Below are positions 53,727 through 62,569 of a stretch of DNA of 64,000 nt, piece by piece. A program made the translations under genes and the position numbers. Origin of the DNA: Robinsoniella peoriensis (GTDB taxonomy: Bacteria; Bacillota; Clostridia; Lachnospirales; Lachnospiraceae); the NCBI RefSeq assembly GCF_042680125.1, contig NZ_JBHTNY010000001.1, one strand, 5' to 3'. Within the stretch, counting starts at the first letter, position 1. Every line of letters starts with the position of its first letter. Under the pieces are notes generated by a model. The model searched no databases, was not told the origin of the DNA, and saw only the letters and a list, made by a program, of their open reading frames with translations.

Positions 53727-53763
53727 TAAAAAGGATGCCCAAAGAATGATTCTTGGACATCCT
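53727..53763 (-). terminator. Internal terminator between binding protein and permeases
   Basis: On the minus strand GGATGTCCAAGAAT pairs with ATTCTTTGGGCATCC, followed by five T. It lies inside the operon, so it attenuates rather than ends transcription. The upstream 53764-53900 is GC-rich with several small inverted repeats (for example TGTGAC/GTCACA) and no gene. Confidence 0.8.
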
Positions 53764-53900
53764 CGAGAGCGTGTTGCAAATTGTGACCGCTGCGCGTCAC
53801 AGTTTGTGGGAGATTTGTCCCGAAGGAAGGGCACGCAGCGGGCTACGTAACCTGAATCGGGGACAAATATGCCGCAAAGCGGGGCGCTTTTTAAGTGATA

Positions 53901-55289
53901 TTACTGCATGACTTCTCCAAGATTATCCAACAATTCCTGGACCGTCATAGCTTTCGATGCTACTTTTACGGAATCTTCCTCCCATACACTGGTAGCAGAT
54001 GCACCCTCTTTATTATATTTTGACAAATTTGACTGCCAACTGGTAAACGTTTCATCACAATCAGAAATTTCTTTAGCCACTTCATTAGAAGATTCAATTT
54101 TAGGGCTTCCGGAAACACTTCCCAGGGTTTGTACCCAATTGGTCTGCGCTTCCAGAGTAGCACAGTAGTTTAAGAATGCCATTGCGGCCTCTTTATTTTC
54201 TGTGCCGCTGTATGCAGAGAATCCATTAGCAAAGGTTCCTACCATACCTGAGGTGCCTTCTTCACTTGGAATCTGGAATGCTCCCAGATTTAAATCCGGA
54301 TTATTTTCCTGAAAAGACGTGGTACTCCAGGAGCCTCCCACAAACATTGCTGCTTCTCCCGTAGTAAATGCCAGACTGGAACCATCATCATCTACTCCCA
54401 GCCATCCGTCTCCAAAATAGCCCTTGTCTGCCCATTCAAGCATTTTATTCAGAATATTCCCGAACCGTTCATCATTTGCTTTTGAACTGTAATCAGCTAA
54501 TCCTCTGGTGTATTCCGGTTCTAAAGCAGATCCCATTGGCTCTACAAAAAACAGGAGCGGCCAACTTGTCATACCGGATAAGGAAATTGGGATTTTACCG
54601 CCCTCATCCAGGGCACCCAGCAATTTTTCATATTCGCTGAATGTTTTCGGTACCTCTAAGCCAAGTTCATTGAAGATGTCCTTATTGTAATAACAGGTTC
54701 TGGTATCAAATGTCATCCACGGTACGGAATAACGCTTACCGCCTATGGTTGCCAGGCCATAAGAAGATTCCTCCAGATCACCCATGTCAACAGCATCTGT
54801 AATATCCATAATTGCTCCCTGGGACACATATTCTGCCATCTGGGCCGTAGCTGTTCCATTTGTCCAGAAAATATCCGGTGCCTCACCTGCCTGAATTGAC
54901 GTAGCCAGCAGGCTGTAATACTGATCGCTGGGTTTCACCTCATATTCTACCTCAACATCCGGATACTTCTCATTAAAACCCTCAATCAACTGGTCTAAGG
55001 CATTTTCAAAATCCGTACTGTGTTCCCAGATAATAAGCTTCCCTGAAATATCAGCTCCTGCACTTTTCTCTGTATCTGCACTTTTCTCTGTATCTGCACT
55101 TTGTCCTGTTTCCGTATTCGCCTCTGTTTCTGTTCCTTTCTCTGTCTGTCCCTGTTCCACTGTTTCTGCTGCCAAAGTCTCCTTAGCAGTCTCCTGTACT
55201 TTTTCTGTTTCACCCTTACCACAACCACCAAGCATGGTTCCAATCAGCGCTGCACTGAGCAGTCCGCATAAAATTTTTCTGTACTTCAT
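53901..55289 (-). CDS. Sugar-binding lipoprotein of an ABC importer
   Basis: 462 residues. The lipoprotein signal has lipobox LGGC, with Cys at about residue 23. A low-complexity Glu/Thr linker (about 25-78) contains tandem SADTEK units, and then comes the solute-binding domain (LIIWEHSTDFENALDQLIEGFNEKYPDVEVEYEVKP, in pieces). It is the first gene of the importer with GH106, so an oligosaccharide with rhamnose is a possible ligand. AATGGAGG precedes the ATG. Confidence 0.92.
   Translation of the reverse strand: MKYRKILCGLLSAALIGTMLGGCGKGETEKVQETAKETLAAETVEQGQTEKGTETEANTETGQSADTEKSADTEKSAGADISGKLIIWEHSTDFENALDQLIEGFNEKYPDVEVEYEVKPSDQYYSLLATSIQAGEAPDIFWTNGTATAQMAEYVSQGAIMDITDAVDMGDLEESSYGLATIGGKRYSVPWMTFDTRTCYYNKDIFNELGLEVPKTFSEYEKLLGALDEGGKIPISLSGMTSWPLLFFVEPMGSALEPEYTRGLADYSSKANDERFGNILNKMLEWADKGYFGDGWLGVDDDGSSLAFTTGEAAMFVGGSWSTTSFQENNPDLNLGAFQIPSEEGTSGMVGTFANGFSAYSGTENKEAAMAFLNYCATLEAQTNWVQTLGSVSGSPKIESSNEVAKEISDCDETFTSWQSNLSKYNKEGASATSVWEEDSVKVASKAMTVQELLDNLGEVMQ
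55063..55098. repeat. Two tandem 18-bp units in the binding-protein linker
   Basis: CTTTTCTCTGTATCTGCA occurs twice without a gap and begins a third time. It encodes repeated SADTEK on the minus strand. Slippage here would change linker length in steps of six residues. Confidence 0.85.
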
Positions 55290-55335
55290 TTTCTATCCCT
55301 CCATTTTTTTGTGCTCCGGAACTTTTGATAATTCT

Positions 55336-55364
55336 ATTATAAATTTTTATACAAAATAAGACAA
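55336..55364 (-). promoter_or_regulatory. Promoter of the binding-protein operon
   Basis: On the minus strand, TTGTCT (55364-55359), 17 bp and TATAAT (55341-55336). The -35 lies in the 3' arm of the terminator of the upstream regulator gene. No operator palindrome is obvious; the AraC-type regulator probably binds upstream. Confidence 0.65.
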
Positions 55365-55396
55365 TGAACATTCTTTTTCAAAAAGTTCATTGTCTT
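55351..55396 (-). terminator. Terminator of the two-component genes
   Basis: On the minus strand a perfect 12-bp stem, AAGACAATGAAC/GTTCATTGTCTT (55385-55396 with 55358-55369), is followed by ATTTTG. It separates the regulator genes from the transporter operon. Confidence 0.82.
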
Positions 55397-55457
55397 ATCC
55401 CTCTTTTAACACAGCTGTTTATTTTCGTACAAAAAAATTCACAATCTCACACAGGAT

Positions 55458-56972
55458 TCACTTTTTTAAAACATTTCTGTATTCACGGATCGTAATACCC
55501 GTAATTTTCTTGAACAAACGGATCATATAATTCACATTATGAAACCCGGTAAGCTCCGAAATTGCCTCCAGAGAATAGGACCCGCTATGAAGATACTCTT
55601 TAACTTCTCCTATTCGTTTCTCATTGATATAGTTTATAAAGGTAGTGCCTGTATACTTTTTAAACATCTGGCAGAAATAGTTAACACTCATATAAAACCG
55701 CCCTGACACCTCAGCCAGCGTCAGCTGCTCTTTAAAATGTTCATCAATATATCTTAAAACTTTAGGAAAATCATCTGATTGATCCAATTTTTTTAAAATT
55801 GCTGTTATAAATCTGCCTATATGATCTATGGTAATATTCTTAAGAACCTTCATGCTGTATACGTCATATAATTCCTGATAGCTTAGATCATATTCCATGA
55901 ATGCCTCTTTTTCCCCTTCCAAATGATAAAATTTTATCACATCACTTAACAAAACATGGAAGCTTTTCAGTATTGTTTCCTTTATACTCTCCGGCAATAC
56001 TTTACGTATCCTGCACTGTACCAGATAGTCTTCCAGTTGTTCAATGAATCTTCTCATCCCATCCTCACTTATCAGACTTTCTATATCCAGCTGCAGATCC
56101 AGATAGCACTTCTCTGATGGAATATCTGCAAATATTTCCCGTTTATCATAGAAACGGTATTCAAGGTTTTTAAGCGCTGTCTCATAATTTTCCTTCATCT
56201 GTCTTTGGTCATCAAACAGCCCGCTGATTCCCATAGCTAAGGACCGGTTCACATATAGCCTGGTATTCTGCTCCAACCTGTAATAGACACCGGATACCCT
56301 TTCCAGCCGGTTGCTATCCTCCATATCCTTCATAAATTGGAAGATTAGAAACATCCTGCCCTGACGATCCCGCAAAAGAGTGGCACATTTCGTCTGAGCT
56401 ACCGCATCGTCCAGGACCTGAAACAGCATGTCCTCATCCAGATTCTGCGTTTTCTCTCTGCCGGAATCATCATATTCTTCCCAAAGCTTCAATGCCGCAA
56501 TCTGATACATTACCTCCTCGCAAGAAGGTTCTCTATCCGGCCATACCCCAGGTTTTTCCTTTTGGGACAAAGACACTGCCGGAGCTTCACTGCCGGTCTC
56601 ACTCTGTTTCTTTTTATAGATTTCCCGAAGCTCATTGACCAGAATATCCTCACATACCTCCTGCTTGAGCATGTATTTATCCGCGCCCAGATCCATGGCA
56701 TCCCGTACATATTCAAAGTTTTCATGGCAGCTTATAATAACAATGCCGCAGTTATAATTACATGCCTTTAGCGCTTTGATATATTCCAGTCCACTCATCT
56801 GTGCCATCTCAATATCAGTCAGAACGATATCCACTTCATCCCGTTCCATATATGCCAAAGCTTCCTTCGCCGTTGCAAAAGTACCTTTTACCTCAATATC
56901 CTCGTATCCTTCCAGATAAGTCTTTATTCCTAAACGAACCAGTACCTCATCATCAACAATCATTACTTTCAT
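55458..56972 (-). CDS. YesN-like response regulator with AraC-type DNA-binding domain
   Basis: 504 residues from the ATG at 56972, which has AGGGGGG upstream. The receiver domain (about 1-120) has VMIVDDEVLVR, the phospho-acceptor in DIVLTDIEMAQMSG, and Lys in YMLKQE. A roughly 250-residue middle region follows. The C-terminal AraC HTH pair covers about 405-504 (LAEVSGRFYMSVNYFCQMFKKYTG, ISELTGFHNVNYMIRLFKK). It overlaps the kinase gene by 20 bases and probably activates the importer-GH106 operon that follows. Confidence 0.92.
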   Translation of the reverse strand: MKVMIVDDEVLVRLGIKTYLEGYEDIEVKGTFATAKEALAYMERDEVDIVLTDIEMAQMSGLEYIKALKACNYNCGIVIISCHENFEYVRDAMDLGADKYMLKQEVCEDILVNELREIYKKKQSETGSEAPAVSLSQKEKPGVWPDREPSCEEVMYQIAALKLWEEYDDSGREKTQNLDEDMLFQVLDDAVAQTKCATLLRDRQGRMFLIFQFMKDMEDSNRLERVSGVYYRLEQNTRLYVNRSLAMGISGLFDDQRQMKENYETALKNLEYRFYDKREIFADIPSEKCYLDLQLDIESLISEDGMRRFIEQLEDYLVQCRIRKVLPESIKETILKSFHVLLSDVIKFYHLEGEKEAFMEYDLSYQELYDVYSMKVLKNITIDHIGRFITAILKKLDQSDDFPKVLRYIDEHFKEQLTLAEVSGRFYMSVNYFCQMFKKYTGTTFINYINEKRIGEVKEYLHSGSYSLEAISELTGFHNVNYMIRLFKKITGITIREYRNVLKK

Positions 56973-58680
56973 TTCTGAATCCCCCCTGCTTCTCAACCGG
57001 CAGCAGATAGCTGACCTTGGTTCCTTTTCCAATCACACTCTCGATCGTCATACCAAAAGGTTCTCCATACTCTAGTTTAAGCATCTGCTGTACATTTTCC
57101 AGTCCGATTCTCGTGTGCCTGGTATCCGGATCTCTTTTTTCCTTTAATTGCCCTACCTCAAATCCCACTCCATTATCTGTAATTTCCACATGCAGATACC
57201 GATCCTGATAAACCCTGATGCAAATCATTCCAATTTTTTCTGATTGATTCAATCCATGAATAATTGCATTTTCTACGATTGGCTGTAATAGAAATCTTTT
57301 TATCTGCAGATCCATGGTATCTTCATCCGCCCGGATCATCAAGTCGAAATTTAAGAATCGGGCTTTTTGTATGTTGGCATAATTTTGCAGAAGCTCCATT
57401 TCATCCCTGATCGTATTATTTTCATCTGTCCTTTTTGACATATTCATAAAGATCTGAATCAATGATTCTATCATCTGTCTTATATTTTCCTGCTTGTTAA
57501 TCACCGCAATCCATTTAATTGTGTTCAGTGAATTATAGATAAAATGAGGACTCATCTGCATCATCAGCGCCTGCATTTTGAACTCATTTTTTTCTTTTTC
57601 CTCTTCTTTTACATCCTCCATGAGGTGTTTCACTTCCTGAACCATGGTATTAAAATGATCTGTCAGCTTTTTCATCTCACCTGTTTCATGACTGTCCAAT
57701 TGAATATTCAAATCACCTCTGGCAAACTGGTCCACTCCATAGGTAAGATTATTTACCGGAAGAAAAATCTGTTTTTTCAGTATCCTGAAAATTAATACCA
57801 TAAACAGCAGTATCACGCACAATGAACCCCAGAACACACTGGCAATGCCCTGAAATTCCTGTAGAATCGTACTTTGAGGCATAACACTTAATACTACGTA
57901 TTTTGTATCATAGGATGTTCGGAACACCAGCAAACTTTTTTCACCTGCTATTTTCTCAGTGGTATGATTGTTCTTTTTGATGTTTTTCTTATAAATCTGC
58001 GCTATTTCTCCTACCATTTTCGGATCTTCTTCCGGCGACCAGACGAGTGTTCCATCTGTCAGCATAAGAAAATTTCGGGACCCACTTAGAAAATCCGTCC
58101 TTTTAAATATATTTTTCATCAAAGCTCCACTCATATAGAACCAAAGGACCCCGGCTTCTTCTTTGTCTTCGTTATAAAGTACTCTTCCTGCTATTAATAT
58201 TTCCCGTCCACGTCCGGAATAGGGGTGCACATTTTCCATTGGCAGCCAGACAAACCTCCCATTTCCCGCAGATACCTTTTCATGATATTTTTCACAGACT
58301 GCTTCCTGTTCGATAAATTTTTTACCTGCCACATACGTTTGATCCGGCCTTTCCCATATGGCAGTCAGAAGACCACTGTTTGTATTAATCAGATTATCCA
58401 GCACTTTATGTACCCTTTCCCTGGCAAATACATTATCTTCATTTTCATACCCATTGTAGTAAACCGACATCGACAGGTTTTGATACCCGGAGCAGATGTC
58501 ATCCAACTGCTCCTGCATGGAATATAAATTATTTGTCTGATTTTCAATGGACATTTTATAAGCATAGTTGGAAATAGTTCTATAAAAAATGATGAAAAGC
58601 AATAGAAACGGGATAATAACCAGACATAGAAAGCTGATTGTAATCCGGTTTCTTATAGATAAGTTACGAAACCTCCCCAT
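56953..58680 (-). CDS. YesM-like sensor histidine kinase
   Basis: 575 residues. Helix 1 (about 13-33) and helix 2 (about 275-297) flank an extracytoplasmic sensor domain of about 240 residues. HAMP follows (about 298-350), then the His_kinase domain with MQMSPHFIYNSLNTIKW, where His is phosphorylated, and an ATPase domain with IVENAIIHGLN, VTDNGVGF-like (EITDNGVGF) and RIGLENVQQML. It pairs with the overlapping response regulator. The ligand is probably a pectic or plant oligosaccharide, inferred from the target operon. Confidence 0.93.
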   Translation of the reverse strand: MGRFRNLSIRNRITISFLCLVIIPFLLLFIIFYRTISNYAYKMSIENQTNNLYSMQEQLDDICSGYQNLSMSVYYNGYENEDNVFARERVHKVLDNLINTNSGLLTAIWERPDQTYVAGKKFIEQEAVCEKYHEKVSAGNGRFVWLPMENVHPYSGRGREILIAGRVLYNEDKEEAGVLWFYMSGALMKNIFKRTDFLSGSRNFLMLTDGTLVWSPEEDPKMVGEIAQIYKKNIKKNNHTTEKIAGEKSLLVFRTSYDTKYVVLSVMPQSTILQEFQGIASVFWGSLCVILLFMVLIFRILKKQIFLPVNNLTYGVDQFARGDLNIQLDSHETGEMKKLTDHFNTMVQEVKHLMEDVKEEEKEKNEFKMQALMMQMSPHFIYNSLNTIKWIAVINKQENIRQMIESLIQIFMNMSKRTDENNTIRDEMELLQNYANIQKARFLNFDLMIRADEDTMDLQIKRFLLQPIVENAIIHGLNQSEKIGMICIRVYQDRYLHVEITDNGVGFEVGQLKEKRDPDTRHTRIGLENVQQMLKLEYGEPFGMTIESVIGKGTKVSYLLPVEKQGGFRNESNDC

Positions 58681-58781
58681 TCAGAAACCCCCTTTTGACA
58701 GCATTATTTCTTTCAATATAACTTGAATCTTCAATAATTACAAGAGAATATATGACTGTCTTCGGTGAAATTTCTAAAGCT

Positions 58782-58835
58782 ACCCGACTTGTTTAATCGG
58801 GTGAGCTAAGTAAAGAACGCTTTGCGAATGGGGAT
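58782..58835 (-). terminator. Terminator-like hairpin of the YitT gene, next to short repeat copy D
   Basis: On the minus strand ACCCGA (58802-58797) pairs with TCGGGT (58787-58782), followed by AGCTTTAG; the T run is weak. Just upstream, AAGTAAAGAACGCTTTGCG at about 58808 resembles the outer end of the dispersed repeat (AGTAAGGGACGCTTTGTAA). Only that end is present, so membership is uncertain. Confidence 0.5.
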
Positions 58836-58843
58836 TGTGTACT

Positions 58844-59767
58844 CTATGCTTTTTGCATTGCATTTTGCGGGAAATCCAGTCTGTTCACCCGGTCCATAGC
58901 TTCTCCTATCTGCCTGGTAGTAAACCCTTCGCCATGAACTTCATTAGATTCCATTACGATTAAAAACGATTTCGGATCTGCAGCTTTTACGGCTTTCTGA
59001 ACAAAATACATTTCTTTATTATTGCAGGCACATAAGACGACCTGGCGCTCATCCTGCTTGTAGCCTCCCATTGCATTCATAATAGTAGAACCTCTGCCGC
59101 AGCACTCTTCTATCACCTCTGTAACCTCTTTTCCATGGTCGGTAACGACGATTGCCAGCTTTCCGGCATTGATTCCGTACATTACTTTGTCTACAGCCAG
59201 GGCAAAGATGAAGTTAATGATCATACCATAGATAATTCCATCTACATCTTTGAAAATAATACCGCCTGCCAATATAATTCCCACATCAGTTAAAAATGCA
59301 ATTCTTCCAAGAGGCAGATAGGGCTTCAAAGCTTTCACCGCCATGATAATGAAGTCCGCACCTCCCGTAGAAGAGTTTGCCATATAAATAATTGCATATC
59401 CAAAACCACCGAAAACTCCGGTGCAGATAGCTGCCAAAAGCCTGCTTCCCTGATATACAGGCAGTAAAGGACCAATAAAATCGATCATCAGTGAAGAAAT
59501 GACCATACAACGCAGTGACCGGAAGAAAAATCCTTTTCCCAGTAAACGGTAGCAGATCAATGCAACCGGAATATTCAGTACTATCGTAGTTGCTCCAACC
59601 GGCAGATCAAACAGACGGTATAATATAATGGATATACCGGAAAATCCGGTCATTGGAAAGTTCGCGTGTAATGCAAAATTGTAAATGCCTATAGCGATTA
59701 AAAGACTTCCCAAAAGTTCGATCCCTATAGTTTTAAAAGTTGATTTTGTGAAAATTTTCTCTCTCAT
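58844..59767 (-). CDS. YitT-family membrane protein (DUF161/DUF2179)
   Basis: 307 residues with five or six N-terminal helices (about 12-175), including GFGYAIIYMANSSTGGADFIIMA with the family Gly-rich motif. A C-terminal soluble DUF2179 domain follows (about 215-300: GRGSTIMNAMGGYKQDERQVVLC, then VHGEGF). The role of the family is not established. The gene follows the GH140-like gene on the same strand but beyond a strong terminator. Confidence 0.92.
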   Translation of the reverse strand: MREKIFTKSTFKTIGIELLGSLLIAIGIYNFALHANFPMTGFSGISIILYRLFDLPVGATTIVLNIPVALICYRLLGKGFFFRSLRCMVISSLMIDFIGPLLPVYQGSRLLAAICTGVFGGFGYAIIYMANSSTGGADFIIMAVKALKPYLPLGRIAFLTDVGIILAGGIIFKDVDGIIYGMIINFIFALAVDKVMYGINAGKLAIVVTDHGKEVTEVIEECCGRGSTIMNAMGGYKQDERQVVLCACNNKEMYFVQKAVKAADPKSFLIVMESNEVHGEGFTTRQIGEAMDRVNRLDFPQNAMQKA

Positions 59768-59803
59768 TTCAGAAACCCTCCTAAATTTAATATAATTTAC
59801 AAC

Positions 59804-59849
59804 GAAAAAAAGCCATTGCGAAATATAATAATATAATTCGCAATGGCTC
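59804..59849 (-). terminator. Terminator of the GH140-like gene
   Basis: On the minus strand GAGCCATTGCGAA pairs with TTCGCAATGGCTT (one mismatch at most) and is followed by seven T. It lies 8 bp after the stop at 59857. Confidence 0.92.
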
Positions 59850-59856
59850 TTGTCTA

Positions 59857-61215
59857 TTACACAATATCATAGGATTCCGGATCTGTCAACACCAAAACCC
59901 AATCTCCATGACCCTCTCCTTTAAAAGGAGGATGAAATTCCATTTGCTTTTGATTCATCTTTTCATTCATCAATTGTCCTGCAAAACTGTATACCCCAGT
60001 TTCCGGATCCATCCAGTAGGTATCTAAATTATTAGGATAGGCAGATAAATCCAGCGTAAAAGGTTTCCCCAGATAAGAATAGCAGATTATAAAATCTTTT
60101 CCGGCAAATACACTGACTCTCTCGTACTTTTCTCCCTGACCGGATACCAGAAGATGACTCGCGGGAACACCATTTTGATAATCCACCTGTTCCATCAGAT
60201 TTTTCAAATGCTTCATCTGGGAAGATCCTGCGTTATGTATTGCTTCTTTCCATTCCTGTTTCACCCCGAATGCCCCTTCTCCGTCTTTTTTTGTATAGAA
60301 CTGCATAATGCTGTTATCCCCGTAAGTGTGCCCAAATGCACCTTCTAATACAGACCAGTAAGCATATCTGCGGACATCCCAGGACTGCCAGTATCCCTGG
60401 GTTTTATCATGTAACCCCTGCAGTACCTGTTCATAAGACGGCTCTCCGTCAATGGTCGGTTTTATTGGAATCAGGCTATGGTCACGTTTTACATATTTCC
60501 AATTGTCTTCCCCGTAATTATCCGGGTTCTTTCCATTATCATCCCAGGACTGCATCACAAGCTGGTCATATCTGCGGTGCCCCGACTGGAACATATTAAA
60601 ATCCAGCCATTCTTCTTTGTGAAACCAAATGGAGGATGAAGTCCTTCCAAAGGGATGAAACGCTACAAGCTGTCCCTTACACCCCTGTTTCAGTCTTGAA
60701 CCAATTCTGCAGAATACTTCCGGCGCTGCTTCCCCTTTCACATCTCCTCCTACCAGCCAGATAATATTGGGTCTGCTGCCAAATCGATCAATTAAAAAGT
60801 CCAGGTAGGCATCAGCATTTTCCAGGTTCAGATAGCCTCTTGCCACATTTCCTCCCCATGCAGGAAGCAATGCCATATACAGGCCAAGTTCCTCCGCCAT
60901 ATCAACCATTGCTTCTGTTCTTTTCCAGTAATTCCCCTCCAGATCGCAGACTGCGAAATCTTCATTTACAAGGGCATTACTTCCATCAATGTTCTTCTGC
61001 GGCCACTCATGAATCAAAGTGGTCTGGATTACGTTATATCCCTTTTCTTTACGGTTTCTCAGATATCTCCAGGCTTCCTCCTCCGTTAAGTGGCTGAACA
61101 TCAGCCAGGCTGTATCTCCAAGCCAAAAAAAAGGTGATTCGCCATTTGCCAGATATCTTCCGTTGCTGCTTACGCATAAGGTCCCCTTATCCCAGGGTTT
61201 CTTTTTATCAATCAT
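59857..61215 (-). CDS. DUF4038 glycoside hydrolase, GH140 apiosidase-like
   Basis: 452 residues without a signal peptide. The DUF4038 TIM barrel has FFWLGDTAWLMFSHLTEEEAWRYL, GYNVIQTTLIHEWP, PNIIWLVGGDVKG with a likely catalytic Asp, and PTIDGEPSYE with a likely catalytic Glu. The C-terminal domain (about 365-450) resembles the putative collagen-binding domain found with it. GH140 enzymes cut apiose-containing chains of rhamnogalacturonan II. That substrate is inference from family. It is divergent to a GH43 gene. Confidence 0.82.
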   Translation of the reverse strand: MIDKKKPWDKGTLCVSSNGRYLANGESPFFWLGDTAWLMFSHLTEEEAWRYLRNRKEKGYNVIQTTLIHEWPQKNIDGSNALVNEDFAVCDLEGNYWKRTEAMVDMAEELGLYMALLPAWGGNVARGYLNLENADAYLDFLIDRFGSRPNIIWLVGGDVKGEAAPEVFCRIGSRLKQGCKGQLVAFHPFGRTSSSIWFHKEEWLDFNMFQSGHRRYDQLVMQSWDDNGKNPDNYGEDNWKYVKRDHSLIPIKPTIDGEPSYEQVLQGLHDKTQGYWQSWDVRRYAYWSVLEGAFGHTYGDNSIMQFYTKKDGEGAFGVKQEWKEAIHNAGSSQMKHLKNLMEQVDYQNGVPASHLLVSGQGEKYERVSVFAGKDFIICYSYLGKPFTLDLSAYPNNLDTYWMDPETGVYSFAGQLMNEKMNQKQMEFHPPFKGEGHGDWVLVLTDPESYDIV

Positions 61216-61248
61216 AGCTTTTCTCCTGCTTCTTCATTTTTATCGCAC

Positions 61249-61277
61249 ATTATAATTATTAATAGTATATCAGACAA
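61249..61277 (-). promoter_or_regulatory. Promoter of the GH140-like gene
   Basis: On the minus strand, TTGTCT (61277-61272), 17 bp and TATAAT (61254-61249). A second overlapping TATACT lies nearby. The rest of the 180-bp gap carries the divergent promoter of the GH43 gene. Confidence 0.6.
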
Positions 61278-61395
61278 CTTTGTAAAGTTCTAATAATTTT
61301 GTTAGTATTCCGTCACGGTTTCTATTATACTAATTAGAAAACACTACCTGAATTAGCCGCAATTCACACCCGGCTTTGCGGCATAGGAGGCTGCC

Positions 61396-62214
61396 ATGTA
61401 TATTATGAGTTACTCAAAAGACGAGACACAATCCCTCTATTTAGCTTCCAGCGAAGATATGTTTCACTGGAAAGATTTAAATAACGGGGCACCTGTCCTG
61501 GATCTGAAAGACCAGGGTAAAATTATCCGGGACCCTTATTGGTTTACGGATAATCAGGGACTTTTCCATGTACTTTTCACAGATAACTGGAACAGCACGA
61601 CCATCGGCCATGCCGTATCACGGGATCTGCACAGCTTTGAAATGGAAAGCTTTATTCCTGTCATGGGAGATAACAGCGACGTTGCCAACTGCTGGGCTCC
61701 TGAAGTATTTATGGACCATGAAACCAATGAATACGTACTGATCTGGTCATCCAGTTTTTATTCCAGGAACACAGACAAACGTATCTCGAATCGAATTTTC
61801 AGCTGCCGCACAGTTGATTTTAAAAGCTTTAGCAAACCGCGCAAATTTTTTGATCCCGGACATCAGGTCATTGATGCTACGGTTACTTTCAAAAACGGAA
61901 TCTATTATATGGCTTTTAAAGACGAACGGGGACATAACAGTCCCGACTCTCCCTACTGCGCCATACGTACTGCTATTTCTACCAAAGCAAACGGACCTTA
62001 TTACAATATATCTGCCCTGCTGACACCCTGGCGAAGCGAAGGTCCGATCCTGGTTCAGCATAATTCTGATTTTTATATGTTCTACGATTCCTTTGGTGAC
62101 CAATGTTACCGGGGGATCAGAAGCAGCGACTTTGAGAACTGGACTGATATTTCAGACCAGATGGAATTCCCCGAAAATTGTAAACACGTATGCATTCGTG
62201 AATACAAAATGTAA
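61396..62214 (+). CDS. GH43-type five-bladed propeller glycosidase
   Basis: 272 residues. The fold repeats SEDMFHWKDLN, SRDLHSFEMESF and DFENWTDI are propeller blade ends. Catalytic candidates are the Asp in IRDPYWF, the Asp near IDATVTFKNG and the Glu in WAPEVF. The protein is cytoplasmic, with no signal. Short GH43 proteins of this kind act on arabinose- or xylose-containing oligosaccharides. AGGAGG precedes the ATG. It is paired divergently with the GH140-like gene and so fits pectin side-chain use. Confidence 0.8.
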   Translation: MYIMSYSKDETQSLYLASSEDMFHWKDLNNGAPVLDLKDQGKIIRDPYWFTDNQGLFHVLFTDNWNSTTIGHAVSRDLHSFEMESFIPVMGDNSDVANCWAPEVFMDHETNEYVLIWSSSFYSRNTDKRISNRIFSCRTVDFKSFSKPRKFFDPGHQVIDATVTFKNGIYYMAFKDERGHNSPDSPYCAIRTAISTKANGPYYNISALLTPWRSEGPILVQHNSDFYMFYDSFGDQCYRGIRSSDFENWTDISDQMEFPENCKHVCIREYKM

Positions 62215-62216
62215 AA

Positions 62217-62250
62217 TGCAAAGCCTATCCTTTTTAAGGGCAGGCTTTTT
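62217..62250. terminator. Bidirectional terminator between GH43 and AraC genes
   Basis: AAAGCCT at 62219 pairs with AGGCTTT at 62242, with an inner CC/GG part, and T runs follow in both directions. It overlaps the last codons of the AraC-type gene. Confidence 0.75.
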
Positions 62251-62569
62251 GTCTGTTATTTTTATACATGCTGGGCGTTACCCGGTAAGTTTCTTTAAAT
62301 TGCCTGGAAAAGTAGGAGAAGTTGTAGTACCCTGTCTCCACTGCCACTGCTCCTACCGGAAGGTTGGTATTATCGAACAGCCTTTTGGCTTCTTTTAGTC
62401 GCAGCATATTAATATATTGGTTCAGGGATATTCCGTTTTCCCTTTTAAATATGTGTGAAAGATAGGTAGGATTGAAATAAAGAGCGGCTGCGACATCATC
62501 TCTTTTAAAATCTTCGGAAAGATGTTCCATTACATATGCCTCTACCTTTTTTATCATTGCAGCATTCAT
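62234..62569 (-). CDS. Stand-alone AraC-type DNA-binding domain
   Basis: 111 residues that consist only of the two AraC helix-turn-helix units (DDVAAALYFNPTYLSHIFKRENGISLNQYI, and AVAVETGYYNFSYFSRQFKETYRVTPSMY, in pieces). There is no sensor domain. The ATG directly follows the TAG of the oxidoreductase gene, with GGAG 12 bases upstream, so translation depends on coupling. It may be a complete small regulator or the surviving end of a longer gene. Confidence 0.8.
   Translation of the reverse strand: MNAAMIKKVEAYVMEHLSEDFKRDDVAAALYFNPTYLSHIFKRENGISLNQYINMLRLKEAKRLFDNTNLPVGAVAVETGYYNFSYFSRQFKETYRVTPSMYKNNRQKACP

Noticed and set aside
53668..53850. Plus-strand 60-codon frame in the importer leader
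   Set aside because: It covers the terminator and inverted repeats on the opposite strand and has no ribosome binding site.
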